64,000 bases of DNA from contig NZ_CP035632.1 of NCBI RefSeq assembly GCF_008807075.1, positions 1,178,001 through 1,242,000 of the forward strand, written 5' to 3'. The notes beneath the pieces are model-generated. The model saw only the letters and a program-made list of their open reading frames with translations, was not told where the DNA came from and searched no databases. Made by a program: the position numbers and the translations under genes. Position 1 is the stretch's first letter. Each line of letters begins with the position of its first letter. Shown in pieces: positions 8,213 through 17,641 of this stretch. The DNA comes from Synechococcus sp. RSCCF101. GTDB taxonomy: Bacteria; Cyanobacteriota; Cyanobacteriia; PCC-6307; Cyanobiaceae.

Positions 8213-9037
8213 ATGCACCCGAAACAGGTCCCGCTCGCGCGCCCGGCGCTTCGTGTCGTCGATGGACGGCAGGCTCTGCGGCAGCGCAACTGTCTCGTCC
8301 AGCACCATCTGGGCCTGGTGGGCCATGTGGCCGGACGACTGATCGCCCGAACCGACTGCCCCTACGACGATCTCTTCCAGGTGGGCTGCCTGGGCCTGAT
8401 CAAGGCGGCGGAAGGCTTCGAGCCAGGCCGGGGAGCGGCCTTCAGCAGCTATGCGATCGGCAAGATCCGCGGCGAGATGCTGCATTACCTGCGCGACCGT
8501 CACCATCCGCTGCGCAGCCCCTGGCGGCAGCGGGATCTTCATGCCCGCGGCATGCGCCTGGCGGCCGAATGGGCCCACCAGGGCCGCAGCCCCAGCGAGG
8601 CGGAGCTCGCCCTGGCGCTGGGCTGCAGCAGGGAGCAGTGGCAAGAGGCCAGGCAGCTGCATCACTGCCTGCAGATGCGCTCGCTCGATCAGCCGCTCGC
8701 TGCGGGCTCAGGGCAGGACGCCGCCGCGCCGACACTGATGGAGCAGCTGCCCGACCCCCGCAGCCAGGCCGACGATCCGGCCGCTGGGGAGCGGCAGGAG
8801 AGCCCTGGAGCGGGCCTGCTGCGCCAGCTGCTCGAGCAGCTCGATCCGCTGCTCCGGCGCCTGATCGAGGGCCGCGTGGTGGATGGTCTGAGCTGGTCGG
8901 CCCTCGGCGAGGAGCTGGGCATGCACCCGCGGCTGGCCCACCGCCGCTGTGACCAGCTGCTGGCGGAGCTCAGGGCGCAATTGCAGCCCACAGCCCCATG
9001 GCGATCAGCGCCCCCGCAACCGTCTGCAGGGCATTGA
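8213..9037 (+). CDS. Group 3 RNA polymerase sigma factor (SigF-like)
   Basis: An alternative sigma factor of 274 residues. Region 2 is well conserved: DDLFQVGCLGLIKAAEGFEP, FSSYAIGKIRGEMLHYLRD. Region 3 (QGRSPSEAELALALGCS) and a region 4-like helix-turn-helix (LIEGRVVDGLSWSALGEELG) follow. The order and length fit SigF/SigB-type group 3 factors, which in cyanobacteria serve stress or surface-structure genes. The ATG at 8213 is chosen because it is preceded by CGAGG about 9 bases upstream; the frame is open further upstream but without conserved sequence. The 3' end overlaps the convergent DUF92 gene by 68 bp, and the last 20 or so residues are Pro/Ala-rich and look non-conserved. Confidence 0.88.
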   Translation: MHPKQVPLARPALRVVDGRQALRQRNCLVQHHLGLVGHVAGRLIARTDCPYDDLFQVGCLGLIKAAEGFEPGRGAAFSSYAIGKIRGEMLHYLRDRHHPLRSPWRQRDLHARGMRLAAEWAHQGRSPSEAELALALGCSREQWQEARQLHHCLQMRSLDQPLAAGSGQDAAAPTLMEQLPDPRSQADDPAAGERQESPGAGLLRQLLEQLDPLLRRLIEGRVVDGLSWSALGEELGMHPRLAHRRCDQLLAELRAQLQPTAPWRSAPPQPSAGH

Positions 9038-9740
9038 CGAGTTCGTTGCTCAGCCAGGTCACTCGCACCTGAAGCGTGGCTCCGAGCACGCTCTCCAACA
9101 GGGTCGCCACCAGACCGGCCAGCACCACCGCCACCAGGGCCGCAACGCCCTGAATCAGGCCCAGGGCTGCCGCAAGCGCCGTCATCACCAGGCTGCCGCC
9201 CACGCTGGCCAGGGTTCCCTCCAGGCTCACGGCCCCCTCGCTGCCGGGGGCCACGGGCCGGAGCGTTGTGATCAGCCGCGGCTGACCGCCCCAGCGCTTG
9301 CCGATCTCGCTGCCGCACGTGTCGGCGAACTTGGCGCTGAAGCTGGCGGCGAAGCCCACCAGCAACAGGGGGCGTGAGGCCGGCAGCGCCGCCGCAAGGA
9401 GGGCCAGAACCGCTCCGGTGGCGGCGGAACCCCACACGTTCTCGGGCCCGCGGCGACCGCCGCGGGCTTCCGCCAGACCGGCCTGCGTCTTCCAGGCGAG
9501 ACCCAGCCGCGTCACAGCCGAGCCCATCGCCAGATAGAGAACGACGGCCAACCAGCCCCGCCAGCCCAGGCAGCCCCAGAGCACGGTGCCGAGGGCGGCG
9601 GCATGGGCCCAGCCCGCAGGCGTGAGCAGGGGCAGCCTGTGCAGGGCGGTGATGACCAGCGCGTGCAGAAGCGCCACCACCAGCCAGCCGGCGGCGGGCA
9701 CCGGTCCCGAGGCGAACAGAGGCGAGAGAGCCACGGGCAT
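8970..9740 (-). CDS. DUF92 family membrane protein (VTE6-like, possible phytyl-phosphate kinase)
   Basis: A 256-residue integral membrane protein with about six hydrophobic segments. The family signatures are FAASFSAKFADTCGSEIGKR and the GSEGAVSLEGTLAS loop. In plants and Synechocystis the DUF92 protein VTE6 phosphorylates phytyl phosphate, salvaging phytol from chlorophyll for tocopherol and related compounds. A similar role here is inferred from family membership only. The start is the ATG at 9740. The C-terminal end is encoded opposite the 3' end of the sigma factor gene. Confidence 0.85.
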   Translation of the reverse strand: MPVALSPLFASGPVPAAGWLVVALLHALVITALHRLPLLTPAGWAHAAALGTVLWGCLGWRGWLAVVLYLAMGSAVTRLGLAWKTQAGLAEARGGRRGPENVWGSAATGAVLALLAAALPASRPLLLVGFAASFSAKFADTCGSEIGKRWGGQPRLITTLRPVAPGSEGAVSLEGTLASVGGSLVMTALAAALGLIQGVAALVAVVLAGLVATLLESVLGATLQVRVTWLSNELVNALQTVAGALIAMGLWAAIAP

Positions 9741-9806
9741 GGCGAGCGGGGGATGTTTCGCAGCCCTAAGCCGGCAGGCCAGGACCGGATCCGACAGCGG
9801 ATAATC

Positions 9807-10259
9807 ATGGCTTCCGCTTCGCTCCGGCCCGTGGTCCTCCGCCGTCTCTTCCAGCGTCAGGGAGCCTTCTTCCTGAATCTCGAGGGCGGTGACACCCCCG
9901 ATTCCAAGGCGGCCACCCCGAAAGCCACGGTGGTGTCCCCCACACGCGAGGAGACGACGCCGGAGCCGGAGGCACCCGCAGCTGAGCCGGCCGGGACCAC
10001 CCCAGCTCCCGCTCCCCCGGCGGGCACAGCACCAACAGCAGCCGCACCGGCGGAGGTGGCCGCGCCCGCCGAGCCGGCCCCGATGACGACCGCCGAAGCC
10101 CTGCGCCTGGAGGCCATTGAGCGGCCCGAGCCGGTCTTGGCGACCTTCGCGCCGGAGTGTCTGGCCCCGTCCGCCGCTCTTCCCCGCCGGCGCCGCACCG
10201 GTGGAGCCAACCTCTCCGGCTTCAAGGCGATGGCGAAGGAGCTGGGCAAGGGGAGCTGA
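9807..10259 (+). CDS. Hypothetical Pro/Ala-rich protein
   Basis: A 150-residue protein without a recognised domain. It starts MASASLRPVVLRRLFQRQG. The middle third (about residues 35-90) is a low-complexity run rich in Pro, Ala, Glu and Thr that is likely disordered. The C-terminal third is more ordered (TTAEALRLEAIERPEPVLAT) and ends in a basic segment with RRRRTGG and KAMAKELGKGS. I know of no function. The ATG at 9807 is taken as start. Its 3' end overlaps the convergent rsmE gene by 38 bp. The start codon lies 66 bp from the divergent DUF92 gene. Confidence 0.6.
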   Translation: MASASLRPVVLRRLFQRQGAFFLNLEGGDTPDSKAATPKATVVSPTREETTPEPEAPAAEPAGTTPAPAPPAGTAPTAAAPAEVAAPAEPAPMTTAEALRLEAIERPEPVLATFAPECLAPSAALPRRRRTGGANLSGFKAMAKELGKGS

Positions 10260-11016
10260 GGCCGTCCCGCCAGGTTGCCAACTGGGCCACTGCCGCCACG
10301 GCGGCGGTGGGCGTGCGCAGGATCTGATCGGACAGGCTCACCGGCAGCCAACCGGCGCCTTCTGCGCGAGCCTCCTCAGCCGGGCTCCAGCCTCCTTCGG
10401 GGCCCACCGCCAGCACCACCCGGACCAGACCATCGCCGGATCGCCGCCTCAGCACATCCATCAGGCCGTCGAGGCGCCGGCGGGTGGTGGCCAGCAGACG
10501 GAGCTCCCCTGCCGCGGGGGGCGTCTCGAACACACCGCACGCCGGCTCGATGCCTTCCAGAGCCGGACACCAGAGTCGTTCGCACTGTTCGCAGGCCTCG
10601 GCCACGATCAGCCGCCAGCGATCGCTGATGGCGCCTGGCGCAGCGACACTCCGCTCGGCCCGGAGCAGGGTGAGCCGGTCCAGCCCCAGCTCCACCACCA
10701 TGCGGAGCCCCTCATCGAAGGAGCGCCGCGGAACGGCCAGGGCCAGTTCCAGCCCCGGTCGCGGCGGGGTGCCGGTCCGTCTGGGCTCGGAGAGCGACGG
10801 CTCCAGGGCCAGCGTCTCATCCGCGGCCAGCCGCGCCGACCAGAGATGGCCCGCTCCATCGACGACATCGCAGCGCTCGCCGCTGCGCAGACGCAGCACC
10901 TTGCGCAGGTAGTGGCGCTCCCGCTCCAGCAGGGTCACCACGCCGCCACCGGCATGCAGCCGATCCGGGGCGATCAGGAGTCGCCGGCGCTCCCGCCGAC
11001 CGCGGCCGTCAGGCAT
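10222..11016 (-). CDS. rsmE: 16S rRNA (uracil-1498-N3)-methyltransferase RsmE
   Basis: A SPOUT-class methyltransferase that modifies U1498 in the decoding region of 16S rRNA using S-adenosylmethionine. The 264-residue protein has the N-terminal PUA-like part (HYLRKVLRLRSGERCDVVDG) and the C-terminal knot motif VVLAVGPEGGWSPAEE followed by VSLSDQILRTPTAAVAA, the SAM-binding hallmarks of RsmE. The ATG at 11016 overlaps the end of the upstream DUF3531 gene by 8 bp, so the two are co-translated. Confidence 0.92.
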   Translation of the reverse strand: MPDGRGRRERRRLLIAPDRLHAGGGVVTLLERERHYLRKVLRLRSGERCDVVDGAGHLWSARLAADETLALEPSLSEPRRTGTPPRPGLELALAVPRRSFDEGLRMVVELGLDRLTLLRAERSVAAPGAISDRWRLIVAEACEQCERLWCPALEGIEPACGVFETPPAAGELRLLATTRRRLDGLMDVLRRRSGDGLVRVVLAVGPEGGWSPAEEARAEGAGWLPVSLSDQILRTPTAAVAAVAQLATWRDGLSSPCPAPSPSP

Positions 11017-11470
11017 CCGGGTCCGGGCCGGCGCTGAAGGTGAGGTCGGCGGGCTCCTCCACCGGCCAGTCCTCGTTCTCGCCTCCCACCAGCAGGGTCT
11101 GCAGCTGCACCACATCGGCATCGAGCTGCCGCAGGGCATTGATCAGCACATCGAGAGCCACGGCGTCACTGGTGCCGAAGTCCACCCAGACCCGCATCCA
11201 TTCCCCGCGGTACTCGGGCTCGCTCATGCTGTGCATCAGTGCCGGCAGAGCCTGATCGGCCTGATCGTGGTTGTAGGCCATCCAGCTGAGGCTGTCGGCC
11301 ACCTCCTGCACCTGCTGGTTGCCGGCGTTGAAGCCTCCGAGCTTGCCGAGCACGAACCAGCTGTCGAGCACGCCGTTGACGTAGGCCCGCTCTCCTCCCT
11401 GAGGGCTGCTGAGGAAGCGCAGCCAGAGCCAGCAGTTGAAGGGATCAACCTCCCGGAAATGAATGTCCAT
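11009..11470 (-). CDS. DUF3531 family protein (cyanobacterial/plastid conserved)
   Basis: A 153-residue soluble protein. The start MDIHFREVDPFNCWLWLRF and the later segments DSWFVLGKLGGFNAGN, WVDFGTSDAVALDVLINALR and GGENEDWPVEE match the pattern I associate with DUF3531, found in cyanobacteria and chloroplast-bearing eukaryotes. Its function is unknown. It is co-oriented with rsmE, with an 8 bp overlap, and diverges from an ABC ATPase gene 42 bp away, so both promoters must lie in or near that short gap. Confidence 0.82.
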   Translation of the reverse strand: MDIHFREVDPFNCWLWLRFLSSPQGGERAYVNGVLDSWFVLGKLGGFNAGNQQVQEVADSLSWMAYNHDQADQALPALMHSMSEPEYRGEWMRVWVDFGTSDAVALDVLINALRQLDADVVQLQTLLVGGENEDWPVEEPADLTFSAGPDPDA

Positions 11471-11512
11471 GGCCGCCCAGGATGGCGTTCCATCCAACAC
11501 GGCCGCGGCACC

Positions 11513-12157
11513 ATGCTCGAACTGGAGGGGATCCGCTATCGGGTGGCCGGAAGCCCCGCCGATCTTCTCGCCGGTGTGAACCTGGCGCTGCGGCCCGGCG
11601 TGCCGGCCCTGGTGGCGGGCCGCAGCGGCAGTGGCAAGACCACCCTGCTGGAGGTGATCAGCGGTCTGGCCCGTCCCACGGCCGGCAGCGTCCGCTGGAA
11701 GGGGGAGGTGGTCAGCGACCGTCAGCGGCGCTGGCTCTGCGGCCTGGTGTTTCAGTTTCCCGAACGCCATTTCCTCGGGCTCAGCGTGGGTCAGGAGCTG
11801 CGTCTCGGGCATCGCCGGGTGCCGGGCGAGCGGCTGGAGGCGGTCCTGGCCCGGGTGGGACTGGCGGGCCTGTCGCTGCAGCAGGCACCGGAGCGACTCA
11901 GCGGAGGCCAGCAGCGAAGGCTGGCGCTGGCGGTTCAGCTGCTGCGGGACCCTGGCGTGCTGCTGCTGGATGAGCCCACCGCGGGCCTCGACTGGTCGGT
12001 GCGCGGCGAGGTGCTGGAGCTGATCCGATCGGTGAGCAGCGATCGGGCTCTGCTGGTGGTCACCCATGAGCCCGATCTGTTCGAGGATCTCGTGGGCGAG
12101 CGCTGGCGGCTGGAGGCCGGTCATCTCGAGACGGCGCAGGCTCTCATCGCGCCCTAG
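11513..12157 (+). CDS. ABC transporter ATP-binding protein, ECF/CbiO-like
   Basis: A single ATPase domain of 214 residues. Walker A is [10 protein letters not shown] (about residues 35-44). The Q-loop [11 protein letters not shown] is typical of energy-coupling-factor and CbiO-type ATPases. The signature is [14 protein letters not shown] and Walker B is [12 protein letters not shown]. No permease or substrate-capture gene is adjacent, so the partner is unknown. The ATG at 11513 gives a normal N-terminus ([13 protein letters not shown]). Confidence 0.88.
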   Translation: MLELEGIRYRVAGSPADLLAGVNLALRPGVPALVAGRSGSGKTTLLEVISGLARPTAGSVRWKGEVVSDRQRRWLCGLVFQFPERHFLGLSVGQELRLGHRRVPGERLEAVLARVGLAGLSLQQAPERLSGGQQRRLALAVQLLRDPGVLLLDEPTAGLDWSVRGEVLELIRSVSSDRALLVVTHEPDLFEDLVGERWRLEAGHLETAQALIAP

Positions 12158-12192
12158 ACGCTCCGTACGATGCCGCCAGACAGGGTGCGGTG

Positions 12193-13107
12193 ATGGCCGA
12201 TCAGATCGTGAGGGCCACCGCCGCCGACGGTGGGATCCGGCTGGTGGCCGTCACGGTGACCGAGGCCACGCTCGAATGCCGCCGCCGCCACGGGCTCTCC
12301 TACCTGAACACGGCGCTGATGGGGCGCGCCATGGCGGCTGGCCTGCTGCTGGCCAGCTCGATGAAGGTGGCTCACGGACGGGTCAATCTGCGCCTGCGCT
12401 CGGATGGTCCGCTCAAGGGTCTGATGGTGGACGCCGGCCGCGACGGCACGGTGCGGGGCTATGTGGGCCGTCCCGACCTGGAGCTGGACCCGATCCCCGG
12501 CGGCGACGGCCATGGCGGTTTCGACTTCGCCGGCGCCGTCGGCACCGGATACCTCACCGTGATGCGGGATGTGGGGAAGGGTGAGCCCTACATGAGCACG
12601 GTGGAGCTGGTGAGCGGCGGCATCGGGGAGGACGTGGCCTCCTATCTGCTCCACTCGGAACAGACCCCGTCCGGTGTGTTCGTCGGCGAATCGATCGACA
12701 GCCGGGAGCTGCACATCTCCGGCGGCCTGCTGGTGCAGGTGCTGCCGAAGGCGGCCCGCGAACCGGCACTGGTGGCTCTTCTGGAGGAGCGCTGCCGTGA
12801 GATCGGCCACTTCAGCCGCAGGCTGCTGGATTGTCAGGGGAACCTGCGGCAGCTTCTGGAGGATGTGATGCCGGACCTGGATCCGAAATTGCTGGAGGAG
12901 GGTCAGGAGCGCGGCGATGTGCGCTTCTCCTGCCGCTGCAGCCGCCGGCGCAGCCTCGGTGCCCTGCAGCTCCTGGGCACGGCCGAATTGCGCAGCATGC
13001 TCGAGGAGGAGGGCGGCGCCGAGCTCACCTGCCAGTTCTGCCAGGAGGTCTACCGCGTCGGCGGCGACGAGCTGAGCCGGATGATCGACGAGCTGAGCGC
13101 GGCCTGA
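12193..13107 (+). CDS. hslO: Redox-regulated chaperone Hsp33
   Basis: A 304-residue cytoplasmic holdase activated by oxidation, which protects proteins during oxidative stress. Conserved landmarks are [20 protein letters not shown] near the N-terminus, [18 protein letters not shown], the [15 protein letters not shown] segment and the C-terminal zinc site made of CRC (in [10 protein letters not shown]) and CQFC (in [10 protein letters not shown]). All four zinc cysteines are present, so the redox switch should be functional. A GTG directly precedes the ATG start at 12193; either could be used. Confidence 0.95.
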   Translation: MADQIVRATAADGGIRLVAVTVTEATLECRRRHGLSYLNTALMGRAMAAGLLLASSMKVAHGRVNLRLRSDGPLKGLMVDAGRDGTVRGYVGRPDLELDPIPGGDGHGGFDFAGAVGTGYLTVMRDVGKGEPYMSTVELVSGGIGEDVASYLLHSEQTPSGVFVGESIDSRELHISGGLLVQVLPKAAREPALVALLEERCREIGHFSRRLLDCQGNLRQLLEDVMPDLDPKLLEEGQERGDVRFSCRCSRRRSLGALQLLGTAELRSMLEEEGGAELTCQFCQEVYRVGGDELSRMIDELSAA

Positions 13108-13135
13108 GTGAGGGCCGGATCGCCGGTTCGCTGAG

Positions 13136-13831
13136 TCAGGCGAGCAGCAGGGAGCCGAGCAGAAGCAGCAGCCAGGCGGGGAGAGCGCGCAGCGCCTCGG
13201 GGCCGAGGGGCATCACCGCCATGGAGGGAACGCCATCGCCGGCGGCGGCGACCGTGGCCAGAAGCTCTCCGAGGATCAGGCCACTGGAGAGGAGAACCAC
13301 GCTCCAGCCCAGGGCGGGCAGAAGCCTGCGCTGGCGGCGCACCTGGGCCAGGACGCAGACCCCGGTGCTGAAGGCCAGCAGCAGGTCCGCCGGAGCGGAG
13401 GGAGAGGCCACGAGCACCAGCAGCACACCCACCTGGACAAGCAGCGGCACCCAGAGCTGGCGGCCGGCGGCCGGCTCGATCTGGGGCAGGAGCGATGTCT
13501 GGGGAAGGGAGAAGGAGGGAAGTCTGGGGAGTTGCCGCATGGGGCCGCCCGCAGCGGCCACGGGCCGGGCGGGCGTGGTCTCCTGCTGAGAGGCGGTTCG
13601 CGCCGCGGAGCTCACCTTGCCCTGCTGGCGCTCCTTGAGTCGCTCCATCAGCACGGCGTCGTAGGCCGCCTCGATCAGGGCCTGGGCCCTTGGATCGGAG
13701 CCGACATCGCGTAACCGGGCCTGCTTGGCAATCTGGACGGCCTCGAAGCTGGCGTCCTGACGGATGCCGAGCCGTTCATAGGGGTCCTGTGAACCGGCTC
13801 CATCGCGGGAAGGATCCGAGCCGGTGGTCAT
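13136..13831 (-). CDS. CPP1-like (DUF3353) J-like membrane protein
   Basis: A 231-residue protein. An N-terminal J-like region (DPYERLGIRQDASFEAVQIA ... QALIEAAYDAVLMERLKERQ, about residues 16-70) is followed by a linker and three to four C-terminal membrane segments. This is the layout of CPP1/CDF1-type proteins of cyanobacteria and chloroplasts; in plants CPP1 is a chaperone-like partner of protochlorophyllide oxidoreductase. The J-like part lacks an HPD motif, as in the family. A role in chlorophyll or thylakoid biogenesis is inferred from the family. Confidence 0.78.
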   Translation of the reverse strand: MTTGSDPSRDGAGSQDPYERLGIRQDASFEAVQIAKQARLRDVGSDPRAQALIEAAYDAVLMERLKERQQGKVSSAARTASQQETTPARPVAAAGGPMRQLPRLPSFSLPQTSLLPQIEPAAGRQLWVPLLVQVGVLLVLVASPSAPADLLLAFSTGVCVLAQVRRQRRLLPALGWSVVLLSSGLILGELLATVAAAGDGVPSMAVMPLGPEALRALPAWLLLLLGSLLLA

Positions 13832-13880
13832 GGCGGAAGCGGGCGGGCCGATGATCTTGGGAGAGCGTATCGCTCCTGAC

Positions 13881-14105
13881 TCAGAACAGGGGCTCGCTGC
13901 AGCGGAAACCGGCCTCCCGCTGCAGGCGCTGGCTCTGACGCTCCGCCTCGGCCTGCGGCAGCCAGGAGCGGCGCTTGAGCAGAGGCATCTGGGGCGGGAG
14001 ATGGCTGCCCTCCCGCATCTCAACCCGGTCCGGTGCCGGGGCGAAGCTCACGAAGTCACACCCTCCGTCCTGCCGACGACGCACTAACCAGAAGGTCTCT
14101 GCCAT
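13881..14105 (-). CDS. Small conserved hypothetical protein, possibly DUF1651-like
   Basis: 74 residues from the ATG at 14105. The protein begins MAETFWLVRRRQDGG and ends with a pattern of PP-x-MPLLKRR, a short amphipathic helix with QAEAERQSQRLQREAG and an aromatic/proline end. That layout is reminiscent of the short DUF1651 proteins of marine picocyanobacteria, but I am not certain of the family. No function is known. It lies between prfC and the CPP1-like gene on the same strand. Confidence 0.55.
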   Translation of the reverse strand: MAETFWLVRRRQDGGCDFVSFAPAPDRVEMREGSHLPPQMPLLKRRSWLPQAEAERQSQRLQREAGFRCSEPLF

Positions 14106-14169
14106 GGAAGGCGGGCACCCACACATGAAGGAATGTCAAGTCTGACCGGCCCGACCCGCCACTGTGGCC

Positions 14170-15792
14170 TCAGAGGGCAATCGGCTCCACACCGCTGGCC
14201 ACCGGAGCCACGCCACTGAGGCTGAGGTCCGGATGGTCCTCCTGCAGTTGCTGAAGGTTCCAGCTGTTCTTGAACAGCAGCACCGGTCGGTTCCAGGCGT
14301 CACTCACCGTCTTGCAGTTGAACAGCCGGCCCACGGCATCGAGGGCCGGCCAGCCCTCCTCCACCCAGCGGGCCAGGCTGAAGCCCAGGGGTTCAAGGCG
14401 AGTGGCCACGCCGTATTCGCTCTGCAGCCGATGCTGCACCACCTCCATCTGCAGCTGACCCACGGCCGCCAGGATCGGATCCCGCTTGCTCTGATCGGTG
14501 TCGTAGAGGATCTGAACGGCACCTTCCTCACGCAGCTCGTTCACCCCCTTGCGGAAGCTCTTGAACGCCGAGGGATTCGGATTGCGCAGCCAGGCGAAGA
14601 GCTCCGGACTGAAACAGGGAATGCCTTCGTATTCCACCTGCCGGCCGACGTAGAGCGTGTCGCCGATGGCGAACATGCCGGGGTTGTTGAGGCCGATCAC
14701 GTCGCCGGGATAGGCATCATCCAGCACGGCGCGCTCCTGGCCGAACAGCTTCTGCGGCCTCGAGAGACGGATTGAACGACCGGTGCGGGCGTGGCGCACC
14801 GTCATGTCCTTCTCGAACCGGCCGCTGCAGACCCGCACGAAGGCGACACGGTCCCTGTGGCGCGGATCCATGTTGGCCTGCAACTTGAAGACGAAGCCGC
14901 TGAAATCGGGATGCTCGGGCGGCACCGGCCCCTCCCGGCTGGAGCGAGCCATCGGCCTCTGAGCCAGATCGAGGAAGGCATCGAGGAACGGCCGGACGCC
15001 GAAGTTCGTCATCGCCGACCCGAAGAAGACCGGCGTCAGCTCGCCGCGATGCACGGCATCCATCTCCAGCTCGGCACCGGCCTCCTCCAGCAGTTCCAGC
15101 TCCTCCAGGGCCCGGGAGAGCAGCTCCTCCTCGACAGCGCCGCTGCTGCGAACCTCCTCGAGGCTCAGCACCTGCTCGCGGGCCTGACGACCCCGTTCGG
15201 CCCGATCGAAGAGGATCACCCGATGGCCCTGCCGGTCGATCACGCCGCGGAACTCGTCGCCGCTGCCGATGGGCCAGTTCACCGCCCAGGGCACCAGCCC
15301 GAGCTCGGCTTCCAGTTCGTCGAGCAGTTCGAGCGGCTCGCGGCCGGGGCGGTCCATCTTGTTGATGAACGTGAAGATCGGGATGCGCCGCATCCGGCAG
15401 ACCTCGAACAGTTTCCGGGTCTGGGGTTCCAGCCCCTTGGCGGCGTCCTCGAGCATCACGGCGTTGTCCGCCGCGGCCAGAGTGCGATAGGTGTCCTCGC
15501 TGAAGTCCTGGTGGCCCGGCGTGTCGAGCAGGTTGATCGTGGTGCTGCCGTAATCGAACTGCAGCACGGTGGAGGTGATCGAGATGCCGCGCTGCTTCTC
15601 CAGCTCCATCCAGTCGGAGGTGACGCGGCGCTGTTCGCCGCGGGCCTTCACCGCCCCGGCCTGCTGAATCGCTCCCCCGTAGAGCAGCAGCTTTTCCGTG
15701 AGCGTGGTCTTGCCGGCATCGGGGTGCGAAATGATCGCGAAATTGCGGCGACGCTCCACGGCCTCATGCAGGCTCTCGGGGGCAGCGGTCAT
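14170..15792 (-). CDS. prfC: Peptide chain release factor 3
   Basis: A translational GTPase that recycles RF1/RF2 from the ribosome after termination. The 540-residue protein has G1 [10 protein letters not shown] (about residues 20-29), the switch segment RGISITST, G3 [17 protein letters not shown]4 NKMD in [18 protein letters not shown], and RF3-specific C-terminal sequence ([18 protein letters not shown]). Length and order match RF3 rather than EF-G or EF-Tu. The start is the ATG at 15792, giving [20 protein letters not shown]. It diverges from the SulP transporter gene with a 109 bp gap. Confidence 0.95.
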   Translation of the reverse strand: MTAAPESLHEAVERRRNFAIISHPDAGKTTLTEKLLLYGGAIQQAGAVKARGEQRRVTSDWMELEKQRGISITSTVLQFDYGSTTINLLDTPGHQDFSEDTYRTLAAADNAVMLEDAAKGLEPQTRKLFEVCRMRRIPIFTFINKMDRPGREPLELLDELEAELGLVPWAVNWPIGSGDEFRGVIDRQGHRVILFDRAERGRQAREQVLSLEEVRSSGAVEEELLSRALEELELLEEAGAELEMDAVHRGELTPVFFGSAMTNFGVRPFLDAFLDLAQRPMARSSREGPVPPEHPDFSGFVFKLQANMDPRHRDRVAFVRVCSGRFEKDMTVRHARTGRSIRLSRPQKLFGQERAVLDDAYPGDVIGLNNPGMFAIGDTLYVGRQVEYEGIPCFSPELFAWLRNPNPSAFKSFRKGVNELREEGAVQILYDTDQSKRDPILAAVGQLQMEVVQHRLQSEYGVATRLEPLGFSLARWVEEGWPALDAVGRLFNCKTVSDAWNRPVLLFKNSWNLQQLQEDHPDLSLSGVAPVASGVEPIAL

Positions 15793-15901
15793 CGATGAAC
15801 GTGGTGATTCGCTCACCCTGCCAGACGGGCTGATGCGGCGCGGCCGTCCCGATCGCGGAGACTGATCGGCGCAGGGAACGGCCCATCGCCCCGGAACCGC
15901 C

Positions 15902-17608
15902 ATGGAGCTGATTCACGGATTCCATCTGCGCAACCTGCGCGGTGATCTGCTCGGCGGGCTCACCGCCGCTGTGGTGGCTCTGCCGCTCTCGCTCGCCTTC
16001 GGTAACGCCGCCCTGGGGCCCGGAGGGGCCATCTACGGGCTGTACGGCGCCGTGGTGGTGGGATTCGTGGCGGCCCTGCTGGGCGGAACCCCCGCCCAGG
16101 TCAGCGGCCCCACCGGACCGATGAGCGTCACGGTGGCCGGCGTGGTCTCCAGCCTGGCTGCGGTGGGGGTCTCGCGGGAACTCGCCGCGGGGGAGATCCT
16201 GCCCCTGGTGATGGCGGCGGTGGTTCTCGGCGGACTGGTGCAGGTGCTCTTCGGTGTGCTGCGCCTGGGCCGCTACATCACGCTCGTGCCCTATTCGGTG
16301 GTGTCGGGATTCATGTCGGGCATCGGGGTGATCATCCTGGTGCTCCAGATCGGCCCTTTTCTCGGCATCAGCACCCGCGGCGGCGTGGTCGAGTCGCTGC
16401 GGACGCTGGCGCTGTCGTTTCAGCCCAATGGCGCCGCCTTGGCGGTGGGGCTGATGACCCTGGCGATCGTGTTTCTCAGCCCACGCCGGATCACCCGCTG
16501 GCTGCCATCGCCTCTGCTGGCGCTGCTGATCGTCAGTCCCCTGTCGCTGCTGCTGTTCGCCGATGCGCGGCTGGAGGCCATGAATCTGGCTCCTCTGGCC
16601 CGGATCGGAGCGATTCCGGAGGGTGGCCTGCGCATCACCCTGCCGGCCTGGGGCCAGCACTGGCCGGACCTGATGCGTGCCGGTCTGGTGCTGGCCGTGC
16701 TCGGGTCGATCGACTCCCTGCTCACCTCCCTGGTGGCCGACAACATCAGTCAGACCCGCCACGACTCCGACCGGGAACTGATCGGCCAGGGCCTGGCCAA
16801 CAGCTGCGCCGGCCTGCTCAGCGGACTTCCCGGTGCGGGAGCGACCATGCGCACCGTGATCAACATCAAGTCGGGCGGGAGCACGCCGCTCTCCGGCATG
16901 GTCCACTCCCTTGTGCTGCTGGTGGTGCTGCTGGGTGCCGGGCCGCTCGCCGCCACGATTCCCACCGCTCTGCTGGCGGGAATCCTGATCAAGGTGGGGA
17001 TCGACATCATCGACTGGGGCTTTCTGCTGCGGGCCCACCGGCTCTCGATGAAGACAGCGGTGGTGATGTACGGAGTGCTGCTGATGACGGTGTTCTGGGA
17101 CCTGATCTGGGGTGTGCTGGTGGGTGTGTTCGTGGCGAATCTGCTCACGATCGAATCGCTCACCGAAACCCAGCTGGAAGGGATGGCCGCCGACAATCCG
17201 GGCGGCAAGGGGTCGCAGCCGCCGCCGGCATCCATGACCCTGCCCGCCGAGGAGCAGGAGCTCCTGGAGCAGTGCGGCAACGACGTGATGCTCTTCCGCC
17301 TGCGCGGCCCCCTGAGCTTCGGGGCCGCACGGGGCATCAGTGAGCGGATGGCCCTGGTGCGCAGCTACCGCGTTCTGATCCTGGATGTCAGTGAGGTGCC
17401 GCGTCTGGGGGTCACCGCCACGCTGGCAATCGAACGCATGGTGGAGATGGCGCGCAGCCAGGGGCGCTCTGCCTACGTGGCCGGAGCGGGCGGCAAGGTG
17501 CGGGAACGGCTGGAGCGGTTCGGGGTGCACGGAATCCTCGCCAGCCGGTTGTCAGCGCTGGAGGCCGCCCACTCCGATCTGACCAAGGTCTCCGCCGGGC
17601 CCTCCTGA
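15902..17608 (+). CDS. SulP-family anion transporter, BicA-like
   Basis: A 568-residue inner-membrane transporter. The core domain has about 12-14 membrane segments and ends in a cytoplasmic STAS domain (about 450-560, with [20 protein letters not shown]). Segments that match BicA, the low-affinity, high-flux sodium-dependent bicarbonate carrier of cyanobacteria, are [29 protein letters not shown] (keeping the Asp and Thr implicated in sodium coupling in BicA), [16 protein letters not shown] and [16 protein letters not shown]. Bicarbonate is therefore the likely substrate, but sulfate or other anions cannot be excluded by sequence. The gene is not linked here to carboxysome or carbonic anhydrase genes. 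Confidence 0.85.
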   Translation: MELIHGFHLRNLRGDLLGGLTAAVVALPLSLAFGNAALGPGGAIYGLYGAVVVGFVAALLGGTPAQVSGPTGPMSVTVAGVVSSLAAVGVSRELAAGEILPLVMAAVVLGGLVQVLFGVLRLGRYITLVPYSVVSGFMSGIGVIILVLQIGPFLGISTRGGVVESLRTLALSFQPNGAALAVGLMTLAIVFLSPRRITRWLPSPLLALLIVSPLSLLLFADARLEAMNLAPLARIGAIPEGGLRITLPAWGQHWPDLMRAGLVLAVLGSIDSLLTSLVADNISQTRHDSDRELIGQGLANSCAGLLSGLPGAGATMRTVINIKSGGSTPLSGMVHSLVLLVVLLGAGPLAATIPTALLAGILIKVGIDIIDWGFLLRAHRLSMKTAVVMYGVLLMTVFWDLIWGVLVGVFVANLLTIESLTETQLEGMAADNPGGKGSQPPPASMTLPAEEQELLEQCGNDVMLFRLRGPLSFGAARGISERMALVRSYRVLILDVSEVPRLGVTATLAIERMVEMARSQGRSAYVAGAGGKVRERLERFGVHGILASRLSALEAAHSDLTKVSAGPS

Positions 17609-17641
17609 AGCCCCTGTCAGGGCGATTCGCCGATGCCGGGC

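Noticed and set aside
11231-11512. Longer start for the ECF-like ATPase
   Set aside because: The extra 94 codons are opposite the DUF3531 gene and have no similarity to ABC proteins; [13 protein letters not shown] is a normal start.
15764-17530. 588-codon minus-strand frame opposite the SulP transporter
   Set aside because: His/Gln/Gly-rich shadow translation; the opposite strand encodes a convincing 568-residue transporter.
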